From NCBI GenBank assembly GCA_026002305.1, contig BOBI01000051.1, positions 1 to 13,905 of the forward strand: DNA of 13,905 nucleotides, written 5' to 3'. Every line of letters begins with the position of its first letter. Within the stretch, counting starts at the first letter, position 1. The position numbers were made by a program, and so were the translations under genes. Below the pieces are notes generated by a model. The model was given only the letters and a program-made list of their open reading frames with translations, made no database searches and was not told where the DNA came from. The stretch is from Spirochaetia bacterium (lineage in GTDB: Bacteria > Spirochaetota > Spirochaetia > Treponematales > Breznakiellaceae). Positions 7,119 to 13,905 of this stretch are shown piece by piece.

Positions 7119-7873
7119 TTGCTTACCGTTTCCAAAAACTGTTTACTAAAAGTACTGTCAGGAAGTTTACCAAACTTAACCTTATCTATTGATATTGTTG
7201 TTTTTTCACTTACAAATTTACCGTTGATGGTTGTACCACGGAGAGCATCAATAAAAATAATAGTTTTTGGAACATACCGGTTTTCGATCTTTCTATATTC
7301 CGGCATTGCGGAAGTGCGTAGAAGTTGTCCTGACAAACTATAATCCTCACTTTTTAATATTAAACCTTCGGCGGTTATCCAAACTTTCATTCGCGGGTAT
7401 GTTACATCGGTGGTGATAGACTCTAATGTTAATACCCTGCAAGATGTTTTTCCTAATTTTGCGTCTTCCGCGATTACTATTTCATAGTCTTCGGCCAATG
7501 TAGAGCGCGTAAAATCAGAATTGCGCGCGTTTGAATTCTGAAAGCGGTCCTGGCTGCTTGTGCTTTTAAATTTCTTGCTGCCGGCATCATATAACCAAAG
7601 GGTATCTCCCTGTTTTATATAGCCTTCTCCCCGGCTTGCGACAGGTTCAAGAATAACTATGGTGTATATGGCGTTTGAATCACGCCTGAAAACATTGGCT
7701 ACCGTCTCGGAAGGGACCTGGCCGGGTTTTTCCTGTAAAATCCTATATTCGGCAGAAAAATCTGTCCCGTAGTAACTTGCCAAACTATCAACTTTTTTTA
7801 ATAAATCAGCGTCAGATAATGACCAGACATAGCTAAGTTGTAAAAAAAATAACAAAAATATTAGTTTTTTCAT
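7115..7873 (-). CDS. LolA-like outer-membrane lipoprotein-sorting family protein
   Basis: A 252-residue periplasmic protein. KKLIFLLFFLQLSYVWS is a signal peptide with no lipobox. The mature part fits the LolA-like 'outer membrane lipoprotein-sorting protein' family (PF17131/COG2834): GEGYIKQGDTLWLYDAGSKKF, then NARNSDFTRSTLAEDYEIV, a central MKVWITAEGLILKSEDY strand and a C-terminal DSTFSKQFLE. Proteins of this fold carry lipid or acyl chains in a half-barrel cavity. They are often encoded with RND/MMPL or FtsX-type exporters, here with the latter. It may pass a lipidated cargo from the two permeases to the outer-membrane protein encoded next. AAGGA stands ten bases before the ATG, and the gap to the upstream permease gene is six bases. 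It differs from housekeeping LolA in length and motifs, so it is more likely a dedicated carrier than the general lipoprotein chaperone. Confidence 0.82.
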   Translation of the reverse strand: MKKLIFLLFFLQLSYVWSLSDADLLKKVDSLASYYGTDFSAEYRILQEKPGQVPSETVANVFRRDSNAIYTIVILEPVASRGEGYIKQGDTLWLYDAGSKKFKSTSSQDRFQNSNARNSDFTRSTLAEDYEIVIAEDAKLGKTSCRVLTLESITTDVTYPRMKVWITAEGLILKSEDYSLSGQLLRTSAMPEYRKIENRYVPKTIIFIDALRGTTINGKFVSEKTTISIDKVKFGKLPDSTFSKQFLETVSN

Positions 7874-7879
7874 TTTTAC

Positions 7880-9235
7880 TTATTCCTTTATGTTGCCGGA
7901 CAGCATTTCCGGCAACGGGGAACGCGAAGCTGTAAAAACCGGAATGAAGATAGCCGCGAATAATAATATATATATTGCCACAACATTTACAATTGTATCA
8001 ATAGGATCAAAAAGCGCCTGTAGCCTTCCATCTTTTAAAAACATTGAAAATCCGGGCATCCACGAAAACGACATATATGACAATACCCAATTAAACAACA
8101 ACGAAAGGGCGAAACCGGTTACAATGGACAAAGAAGCCAGAACAATTGTTTCGATTATCAGAATAAGGCGTACATCCGATTCATGAAAACCTATAACACG
8201 CATGGTGCCTATTTCTTTGGTCCTTTCGTGAATAATTAAGCGGTATGTAACAGATGCGCTTACAAATATTATTAACAGCATCATAAGATACAAAAAATAT
8301 GTTAAAATATTAAGAGCCTGTAAAATAGTGTTAACATCTTTAAGAAAAATATCCGGTGTTAAAATAAAACCTTTGTAACCTTCATCTAAATATTCACGGT
8401 ATAATATATCATCAAAAGAATCCCATGTATACGAAAGCGGCATAAATGTTATTTTTTTCTCTATAACCGATTGTAACTGCCGCATTTTTTCTTCGATTTT
8501 GTATTTACTGTTGAATATCAGCCCTATTACCGAACAATCACCTTCGCCAAAACCTATGAGTTTATTAAGGCGGGTTCTTGATATATAAGATTTGTAATAG
8601 CCAAATACTGAATCATCATTTACAATACCGCCTACGATTAAATTGGCAGTATCTTTTTGCCCATGAATATTTTCAACCTCCACCAGAATACCGTCGCCGG
8701 TTTTTATTCCCAATTGCTTTGCAATAGGAGATGAAATTATTATTGTGTTATCATCTAATGTATCGGTTGAAAAATATTCTTCCGCTCCAAGCGCGCCCAT
8801 GTATTCTTTTTCATTGTTCCAATCCATGCCAACAAGATATTTTAAATTTGCTGCCGCCCCGTTATAGAAAAGAGTTATACCCATGAACCGGACTGTCCGC
8901 AGTTTTTCTACAGATGGATTTATTTCTGCTTCCTTGATAGATTCTTTAACAATATCAATGGTTTCTTTTTTGATATGTTGTATGGGTGATGAACCGGTCG
9001 GCGGGCCGTTATATCCTCTGTCATAAAAAATTATTAACATATCACCCGAGTAATGCCCCTGCGACGAAACGGAAACATTTCTTGACATTCCTTCTTTTTG
9101 CGATGTAATTACGGTAACAATAGAAAACCCAAAGGACAAAGCCGCAAACAAAAATAAATAGCGCCGTTTATACCGTTTTAAATATTCTATAGCAAGATGA
9201 ATTATATTATGTAATTTCATTGTTTGTTTTATCAT
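7880..9235 (-). CDS. FtsX/LolC/MacB-type ABC transporter permease (second permease)
   Basis: A 451-residue permease with FtsX topology: one membrane segment near residues 25-45 (YLFLFAALSFGFSIVTVI), a periplasmic domain of about 260 residues, then three helices near 308-335, 360-388 and 415-442. ERTKEIGTMRVIGFHESDV is the cytoplasmic coupling region diagnostic of FtsX-like permeases. It probably pairs with the permease encoded just upstream, in the manner of LolC/LolE. The ATG overlaps the upstream stop by four bases (ATGA), implying translational coupling; an in-frame ATG at 9220 is the alternative. Its periplasmic part is quite unlike that of its partner, so the two halves likely have distinct jobs. 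Confidence 0.88.
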   Translation of the reverse strand: MIKQTMKLHNIIHLAIEYLKRYKRRYLFLFAALSFGFSIVTVITSQKEGMSRNVSVSSQGHYSGDMLIIFYDRGYNGPPTGSSPIQHIKKETIDIVKESIKEAEINPSVEKLRTVRFMGITLFYNGAAANLKYLVGMDWNNEKEYMGALGAEEYFSTDTLDDNTIIISSPIAKQLGIKTGDGILVEVENIHGQKDTANLIVGGIVNDDSVFGYYKSYISRTRLNKLIGFGEGDCSVIGLIFNSKYKIEEKMRQLQSVIEKKITFMPLSYTWDSFDDILYREYLDEGYKGFILTPDIFLKDVNTILQALNILTYFLYLMMLLIIFVSASVTYRLIIHERTKEIGTMRVIGFHESDVRLILIIETIVLASLSIVTGFALSLLFNWVLSYMSFSWMPGFSMFLKDGRLQALFDPIDTIVNVVAIYILLFAAIFIPVFTASRSPLPEMLSGNIKE

Positions 9236-10680
9236 CCCCGGCGGAGTGCTGTTATCGGCTCAATCCGGACAGCGGTTTCAACGGGATAAACCGACGCCAG
9301 CAAACTTACTAATTCCGCCAATAAAAAAGACAGCAATGCGGTCTGCGGCAGTATTTTTATTGACAGAACGCGCGCGCCCAACAGGCCTGCTATTAAATTA
9401 TTGTTAATTGATATTTGCAGGCTATTTACAGCCGACAATAAAACAAAACCCGCAACTAAACCAAAAATGCCCGCAAGAAAACCGGTAATTAAATTTTCAG
9501 TTAATATTAACATGCGAATATAAAAATCGGATGCTCCTATTGCGCATAATGTTCCTATTTCGCGCGCGCGTTTAAAAACGGCTATCAACATGATATTAAT
9601 TATCGCTATTACCCCTGTAACACTAACAAGAAAAACACCGGCGTTAAAAAGAGATTGCAGTACCAAAACAATTATTGCGGAAGCTCCCGCCGCCTGCCTC
9701 CAACCAACCGCAGTAGCATCAAAATTGTTGACAATTTTATTTATTTTATTTATTACGGCAGTTGTATTTGTATTATTTTTAAGTTTAATTATAATAAAAT
9801 TCCAATCACCGCCTGATGCGTCAGTTTCATCTACAAGCATATTGTTTGATAGAAATGTCTGAAGCTCCGATGCTAAATCGCTGCCGTATTCGTCTTCCTC
9901 GTTTATGTATTCACTGTTTAGGAACAAGTCGTCAATATCGCCGGAACTTTCCAACAGAGGTTGTGTATCAACGCCCGAAGCCGTATGAGCTGCAACCTGT
10001 ATTTCAGCAAGAATTCGCACAGTTTGCGCATCCATTATTACAATTTCGTCCATAAAATCCCCGGGATTTCTGTAATCGAAAATACCGGCAATAGGAACTT
10101 CGCGGATTCTAAAACCATTTGAACTGCCTGATAAAAAAGTTAATATATCGCCGGGTTTTATTGTGCGCCCTGTTACTTCACTTATTTGTTGTGCGCGGAG
10201 GAGTGTAATCATAGCGCCTGATTCCCCGTTTTTTAAAAAATGACCTTCTTGTAAAATAATATCGGGAAATAAAGAAAAATAACTTGAAGCATCAACTCCG
10301 CATAATAGTGCTTTTGCACGGTAATTATAAAATTCCACCGCAGCGGCGGACGATACCTGACTTGTATACGCCTCTATTTCTTCTACCCCGTTTAATGCCT
10401 GTTCAATGTAGTTATAAGCGGGAAGAGGCGGAATTGAAAAAAAATCGTCAATAATGGGGGCGTTTGCTCCAAAAAGATTCATTGAAACATCACCGGATTT
10501 TTCAATAATTACATCACCTGTTAAACTTTTTGTGTAAGATTCGCGTAATCCTATTGAAGAGCTTAAAATAACACTGTTCCCGATAAAAAACAACGCGGTA
10601 ATAATTCCAATAAGAAGAATAACAATAAAACTATTCTTTTTATTGCGGACAATGTTTTTTACAGCTAATAAAAAAATCAC
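9232..10680 (-). CDS. FtsX/MacB-type ABC transporter permease (first permease)
   Basis: A 482-residue permease starting VKNIVRNKKNSFIVILL, the usual cytoplasmic lead-in and first helix of MacB/LolCE proteins. A large periplasmic domain of about 300 residues follows, including an acidic stretch (SGDIDDLF, then NEEDEYGSD) near its middle, and three C-terminal helices with FKRAREIGTLCAIGAS, the FtsX coupling motif. The last residues, VRIEPITALRRG, match the family's conserved tail. The start codon is GTG and overlaps the ATPase stop by four bases (GTGA). Together with the second permease and the ATPase it forms a mechanotransmission-type exporter (type VII ABC), which drives periplasmic events rather than moving small solutes through a channel. 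Confidence 0.88.
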   Translation of the reverse strand: MIFLLAVKNIVRNKKNSFIVILLIGIITALFFIGNSVILSSSIGLRESYTKSLTGDVIIEKSGDVSMNLFGANAPIIDDFFSIPPLPAYNYIEQALNGVEEIEAYTSQVSSAAAVEFYNYRAKALLCGVDASSYFSLFPDIILQEGHFLKNGESGAMITLLRAQQISEVTGRTIKPGDILTFLSGSSNGFRIREVPIAGIFDYRNPGDFMDEIVIMDAQTVRILAEIQVAAHTASGVDTQPLLESSGDIDDLFLNSEYINEEDEYGSDLASELQTFLSNNMLVDETDASGGDWNFIIIKLKNNTNTTAVINKINKIVNNFDATAVGWRQAAGASAIIVLVLQSLFNAGVFLVSVTGVIAIINIMLIAVFKRAREIGTLCAIGASDFYIRMLILTENLITGFLAGIFGLVAGFVLLSAVNSLQISINNNLIAGLLGARVLSIKILPQTALLSFLLAELVSLLASVYPVETAVRIEPITALRRG

Positions 10681-11408
10681 AGAACATTACCGCCTTTCTG
10701 AAAACTATTTATACGTTTTTCCGATTTAATATTTCCATCGTGTAAAAAAACCACATGATTTGCCATTTCCCAAATTGAACTGTCATGTGTAGAAAAGATA
10801 AACGTTGTTCCGTTTTCGCTGTTAATTTTTTTCATTAAACTTAATATACGCTGCCCGTTTTCCGAATCAAGGTTTGCCGTTGGTTCATCGGCAATAACAA
10901 TTTTAGGATTGTTGACCAGAGCCCTTGCAATGGCGACACGCTGCTGCTGTCCGCCGGATAATTCCTGCGGTAAATGGCCGCGTCTGTCTTTAAGACCCAC
11001 ATCTTCCAAAAGATGTTCGACACGCTCTTTACGCCGTGCTTTTGAAAGGGAGCGCGACGCGGAGCCTTTACCGCCTAGCAATAACGGCAGTTCTATATTT
11101 TCAAAAACGGTAAGAACCGGCAGCAAGTTAAATGATTGAAAGATAAAGCCCACGATTTCCTGCCTTATATGTGTAAGTTCATTGCGGTTTAAAAGTCCGG
11201 AATCTTTTTCTTCAATACACATACTACCTTTGGTAGGTTTATCAATAAGACCGATGATATTCATAATGGTCGTTTTGCCGGAACCGGACGGGCCTGCAAC
11301 CGCGACAAAATCACCTGCCGCTATCGATAAATTAATACCACGCAGCGCATCCACATTAACACTGCCTAACCGGTAAGTTTTCCAAATATTTTTTAATTCA
11401 ATCAGCAC
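10677..11408 (-). CDS. ABC transporter ATP-binding protein (LolD/MacB family)
   Basis: A 243-residue ATPase with every expected motif: Walker A GPSGSGKTT (39-47), Q-loop Q91 in FQSFNLLP, signature LSGGQ (150-154), Walker B VIADEP with Glu175, and the switch His208 in STHDS. The order and length are those of LolD/MacB-type ATPases that serve FtsX-like permeases. I place the start at GTG 11408, giving MLIELKNIWKTYRLG, which matches the family. A TTG at 11447 is in frame but adds a non-homologous extension. The GTG has no good ribosome site of its own; it lies inside the end of a 28-codon leader ORF with a strong site and overlaps it by 11 bases, so translation is probably coupled. It couples on to the permeases through a GTGA overlap. 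Confidence 0.93.
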   Translation of the reverse strand: MLIELKNIWKTYRLGSVNVDALRGINLSIAAGDFVAVAGPSGSGKTTIMNIIGLIDKPTKGSMCIEEKDSGLLNRNELTHIRQEIVGFIFQSFNLLPVLTVFENIELPLLLGGKGSASRSLSKARRKERVEHLLEDVGLKDRRGHLPQELSGGQQQRVAIARALVNNPKIVIADEPTANLDSENGQRILSLMKKINSENGTTFIFSTHDSSIWEMANHVVFLHDGNIKSEKRINSFQKGGNVL

Positions 11409-11484
11409 AATAAACCAATTTTGCCGTAAACGAAACGCCGCAGCCAAGTATAATTATAGCAAATGCAAAAACGACCTTTTTCAT
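11398..11484 (-). CDS. 28-codon hydrophobic leader peptide / small lipoprotein-like ORF before the ABC operon
   Basis: An ATG at 11484 with a strong ribosome site (AAAGGTGAGG, five bases before it) opens a 28-codon ORF. It begins MKKVVFAFAIIILGC and ends LVYCAD, then TGA. The sequence has signal-peptide form: two lysines, a hydrophobic core, then ILGC, a loose spirochaete-type lipobox with Cys15. If processed as a lipoprotein the mature part would be only 14 residues. The ORF overlaps the GTG start of the ATPase by 11 bases in another frame. It could be a translated leader that sets expression of the transporter, a small membrane or lipid-modified subunit, or the stump of a lost secreted protein. 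The ribosome site and the coupled overlap make chance less likely, but I recognise no homolog. Confidence 0.45.
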   Translation of the reverse strand: MKKVVFAFAIIILGCGVSFTAKLVYCAD

Positions 11485-11584
11485 AAAAACCTCACCTTTA
11501 ATTATATACTAAAGTAGTAAGTTTTCCCACCCCCCCGCCGGATAAAGTGGCTTAATATCTTTAAATTTTATGATATATTACGGT
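11485..11584. promoter_or_regulatory. Divergent intergenic spacer between the ABC operon and the glycosyltransferase genes
   Basis: About 100 bases hold the control signals of two outward-facing gene sets. On the minus strand there is a TATAAT at 11501-11506 and, overlapping it, ACTACTTTAGTATAT (11504-11518), which nearly repeats a segment in the nifU-like promoter. A C7 run (G7 on the minus strand) lies at 11530-11536, just beyond where a -35 box would sit. On the plus strand TATGAT at 11569-11574 could be a -10 for a nearly leaderless transcript starting close to the ATG at 11585. No convincing -35 box is seen on either strand. Confidence 0.35.
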
Positions 11585-12700
11585 ATGCAAGAGAATTACT
11601 TAATTACAGTGCCCACGTATAATGAGGCGGAGAATATTGATGAGTTTCTTAAAGCGGTTTTTGCAGAGTCTCCGGCAGAAGTAAATGTGCTTGTCATTGA
11701 TGATAGTTCGCCCGATGGCACGGCACGGCTTGTTAAAAAGTTAATGCAGGAATATCCGTCCCGCTTGCATTTAATGGAAAGGCCTGGGAAGCAAGGCGGC
11801 GCGAGCGCTTTTTTGCAGGCGTTTTCATGGGGGCTTGAGCATGGATTTGACGCTATGCTGGCAATGGATGCTGATTTTTCCCATGATCCGCACCATATAC
11901 CGCAGTTTTTAGAAGCAGGCAAAAATAATGACGTGGTAATCGGTTCCCGTCTTATCCCGGGCGGGCGGATTGAAAACCGCTCCTTTTTCCGCGATTTGCT
12001 TTCAAAATGCGCGTCCGGTTACTGCAGGGTTTTGCTTGGGGCTAAAATCCATGATTGGACAGGCGGGTATAACCTCTGGTCAAAAAAAGCGCTCGAAACA
12101 ATCGGGGTGGAAAGCGTGGTTACCCGCGGCTATTCGTTTCAACTTGAAATGAAGTACAAAGCCTTGTCCCGGGGGTGCAGCATCGTGGAACTTCCGATTG
12201 TGTTCCCTGAAAGGAAACACGGCACGTCAAAAATGCCGCCCTCGTTTCTTGCTAAAGCCCTTGCCGATGTATGGCGGATACGGTTTATGTGCAAAAGCGA
12301 ATCGTTGCAGCAGTTTTTCAAATTCGCCATCACAGGCGGGCTGGGAACCATCACGAACCTCCTTATCTTTTTTTTGTGCGCCGACAGATTGGGGCTGCCG
12401 GAAATCCCCGTGAGCATAGGTTGTTTTATCGTTACGAGCGTTCAAAATTACGTTATAAACCACAAATGGTCTTTTGCCCTGTCCATGAACAAAACTCCAT
12501 TGTCGGTTAAAAGGTGGCTCTCGTTTTTATGCGGATCCCTTTTAGGCCTCGCGGTGAATATAGCGGTCATGCAAATTATTATCCACAGTTTTGTGCTGCC
12601 CTACAAATTTATCGCCCAGGCAACCGGCATCATCTGCGGCATGATACTAAATTTTTTTGTATCTAAGTTTGTAGTGTTTAGAAAAAAATATGTCAAATAG
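11585..12700 (+). CDS. Polyprenol-phosphate mannosyltransferase-like GT2 fused to a GtrA domain
   Basis: A 371-residue two-part protein. Residues 1-235 are a GT2 (GT-A fold) glycosyltransferase of the dolichol/polyprenol-phosphate mannose synthase type: VPTYNEAENI, VLVIDDSSPDG, MDADFSHDP with the metal-binding D95-A-D97, GSRLIPGG, DWTGGYNLWS and FPERKHGTSKM. Residues of about 240-370 are a GtrA domain with four membrane helices, beginning QFFKFAITGGLGTITNLL. The expected reaction is transfer of a sugar from a nucleotide sugar to undecaprenyl phosphate at the cytoplasmic face; GtrA domains are linked to moving that lipid-linked sugar across the membrane. The ATG at 11585 fits family starts better than the ATG at 11570; neither has a clear ribosome site. 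The 3' end overlaps the next gene by 11 bases, suggesting one operon and a shared glycosylation pathway. Confidence 0.9.
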   Translation: MQENYLITVPTYNEAENIDEFLKAVFAESPAEVNVLVIDDSSPDGTARLVKKLMQEYPSRLHLMERPGKQGGASAFLQAFSWGLEHGFDAMLAMDADFSHDPHHIPQFLEAGKNNDVVIGSRLIPGGRIENRSFFRDLLSKCASGYCRVLLGAKIHDWTGGYNLWSKKALETIGVESVVTRGYSFQLEMKYKALSRGCSIVELPIVFPERKHGTSKMPPSFLAKALADVWRIRFMCKSESLQQFFKFAITGGLGTITNLLIFFLCADRLGLPEIPVSIGCFIVTSVQNYVINHKWSFALSMNKTPLSVKRWLSFLCGSLLGLAVNIAVMQIIIHSFVLPYKFIAQATGIICGMILNFFVSKFVVFRKKYVK

Positions 12701-13905
12701 AATAGATAAAACGAATCTTTCTATATTCGGGTCACTTTTTTTGATCGCCTTTCTTTTTGTGCTATCCTCGACATATAGTCCTTTTAGTTTTAGGCGGATG
12801 CATAGTGATTCAGCGGTATATACAACAGTTGCACAGGGAATAGCACATGGACAGCTGCCATACAGGGATTTTGTTGACAACAAAGGCCCTCTTATGTACT
12901 TTTTGAGCGTTCCGGGCATTCTGCTTGGCGGGTTTACCGGAATCTGGATTACAGAATTTCTATTAATTTTTATTTCAGTTATTTTTGCGTACAAGACGGC
13001 CTTGTTTTTTGTGAGTAAAGGTAAATCTGTTTTTACCACCGGATGTACTTTTATTTACGCTATTACGTTTTTTACAGTAAGCGCCGGCGTTGAGGAATAC
13101 TCGCTGCCATTTCTAATGGCCTCTATGTACTTATTCACCAAGTTTTATTTTAGCGCGCAGCATGATATATCATTAATTGAATTGATGCTGCTTGGCTTTT
13201 GTTTTGCCTGCACTCTTTTTATTAGGCCAAATGTGTTCACGTTTTGGATGGGATTTTGTATGGTGATTTTTTTTGAGGCAATTATAAAACGCCGTTTTGT
13301 TTTACCGCTAAAATATATTTTTGGCTTTTGTATTGGTATTAGCATTGCCGCTGTGCCTATATTTCTTTATTTATATCTAAACGGTATTATTAATGATTTT
13401 ATCAATCAAGTTATATTTGCGGGTGCCTCAAGAGGGGTTCAGGTATCGGGATTAAAAGAACTTGTAAAAAGATGGTTTGATATTATCAATAGGCCTTATT
13501 GTATAATTCCCGTGATATTTGGTATTTTTTGCTGCATAAGAGAATATAAAAGACCTGATTTTACATTTTTTATAGGTTATACATTTTCATACCTTTTAAT
13601 GATTTTTCTTTTTTCATTATCCGGTAGCGATTTGCATTTCAATATGACCCTTATACCTTTTTTTGTTCCGCTTCTTGCAAGTTTTATAGAAGCGCTTAAT
13701 TCCCATTTTTTAGAAATAAAGACCAAAAATATAGCTATTGTGGTTTTATCCTGCGTGATATTCTCGGAAGGATTAGCGAAATATATTTATAATATCACAG
13801 AGTCCTTACGTAATATATTAATTGCACGCACCAACGCCCAGTTATTATCTCCAATTATTTTAAACAATGGCATTGTAAATATTGTTTGGTATACGAGACG
13901 TAATT
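12690..13905 (+). CDS. Polytopic GT-C-like glycosyltransferase, 3'-partial
   Basis: The frame opens at ATG 12690, inside the end of the GT2-GtrA gene, and stays open to the window edge: about 405 codons with no stop. It is highly hydrophobic, with roughly ten membrane helices. The first loop carries RRMHSDSAVYTTVAQGI followed by LPYRDFVDNKGPLMYFL. This is the layout of GT-C transferases (GT39/GT83-like), in which an acidic residue in the first outer loop acts in catalysis and a Y.D..D.K.P segment follows. Such enzymes use a polyprenyl-phosphate sugar on the outer face of the membrane to modify protein or envelope glycan, which suits its coupling to a polyprenol-phosphate sugar synthase and flippase-like domain. 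The acceptor is unknown. The ribosome site is weak (AGAAAAAAAT), so translation probably depends on the upstream gene. Confidence 0.75.
   Translation, partial: MSNRIDKTNLSIFGSLFLIAFLFVLSSTYSPFSFRRMHSDSAVYTTVAQGIAHGQLPYRDFVDNKGPLMYFLSVPGILLGGFTGIWITEFLLIFISVIFAYKTALFFVSKGKSVFTTGCTFIYAITFFTVSAGVEEYSLPFLMASMYLFTKFYFSAQHDISLIELMLLGFCFACTLFIRPNVFTFWMGFCMVIFFEAIIKRRFVLPLKYIFGFCIGISIAAVPIFLYLYLNGIINDFINQVIFAGASRGVQVSGLKELVKRWFDIINRPYCIIPVIFGIFCCIREYKRPDFTFFIGYTFSYLLMIFLFSLSGSDLHFNMTLIPFFVPLLASFIEALNSHFLEIKTKNIAIVVLSCVIFSEGLAKYIYNITESLRNILIARTNAQLLSPIILNNGIVNIVWYTRRN

Noticed and set aside
11409..11447. TTG at 11447 as the ATPase start
   Set aside because: The extra 13 residues do not fit the family, there is no ribosome site, and the GTG at 11408 gives the usual LIELKNIWK beginning.
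12647..13039. Minus-strand ORF of 130 codons
   Set aside because: It is antisense to the GT2-GtrA end and the GT-C-like gene, which has a continuous frame to the window edge with a recognisable first-loop motif.

Overview
The window reads as chromosomal DNA of a spirochaete, most likely a Treponema-type organism. This rests on family-level resemblance (a Treponema-style secreted OmpA-like protein, a NifU / NusG-domain-II / Gx-transporter cluster, and a Lol-like ABC cluster with a spirochaete-style outer-membrane protein), on a diderm envelope gene set and on AT-rich third positions. No rRNA marker is present, so the assignment is an inference. I saw no tRNA, rRNA, CRISPR array, insertion sequence or phage gene.

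Layout. (1) Plus strand, 2-2895: the 3' part of a U32-family (RlhA/TrhP-like) protein whose start lies before the window, then a secreted OmpA-domain protein. The 100-base gap between them holds a 12-codon minigene with a strong ribosome site. (2) Minus strand, 11484 down to 2904: one long co-directional block meeting the OmpA gene tail to tail with 8 bases between. In transcription order it holds a 28-codon hydrophobic leader ORF, an ABC ATPase, two FtsX-type permeases, a LolA-like periplasmic protein, an outer-membrane barrel protein and a DUF2804 protein, nearly all joined by 4-base overlaps or gaps of a few bases. A 45-base gap with a plausible promoter follows, then a NifU C-domain protein, a NusG-domain-II membrane protein and a Gx-transporter fused to an EcfT-like module. 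(3) Plus strand, 11585 to the right edge: a polyprenol-phosphate glycosyltransferase fused to a GtrA domain, overlapped by a large polytopic GT-C-like protein that runs off the window. A divergent spacer of about 100 bases with a C7 tract separates blocks 2 and 3.

How the genes may work together. The ATPase, permeases, LolA-like protein and barrel make a candidate envelope-spanning route for a lipid or lipoprotein: ABC extraction from the inner membrane, a periplasmic carrier, and an outer-membrane partner. DUF2804 is an unexplained extra member. The NifU/NusG-II/Gx-EcfT trio is a separate small operon. Its 'heptaprenyl diphosphate synthase component I' label for the Gx part is probably misleading, because the protein looks like a membrane transporter subunit. 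The right-hand pair suggests lipid-linked sugar synthesis (GT2), movement across the membrane (GtrA) and transfer on the outer face (GT-C), for envelope glycans or protein glycosylation.

The most interesting items are the leader ORF that overlaps the ATPase GTG start, the unusual composition of the Lol-like operon, the S-T fusion whose T half lacks recognisable ATPase-coupling motifs, and the OmpA domain in which the usual peptidoglycan-binding Asp is Ala.
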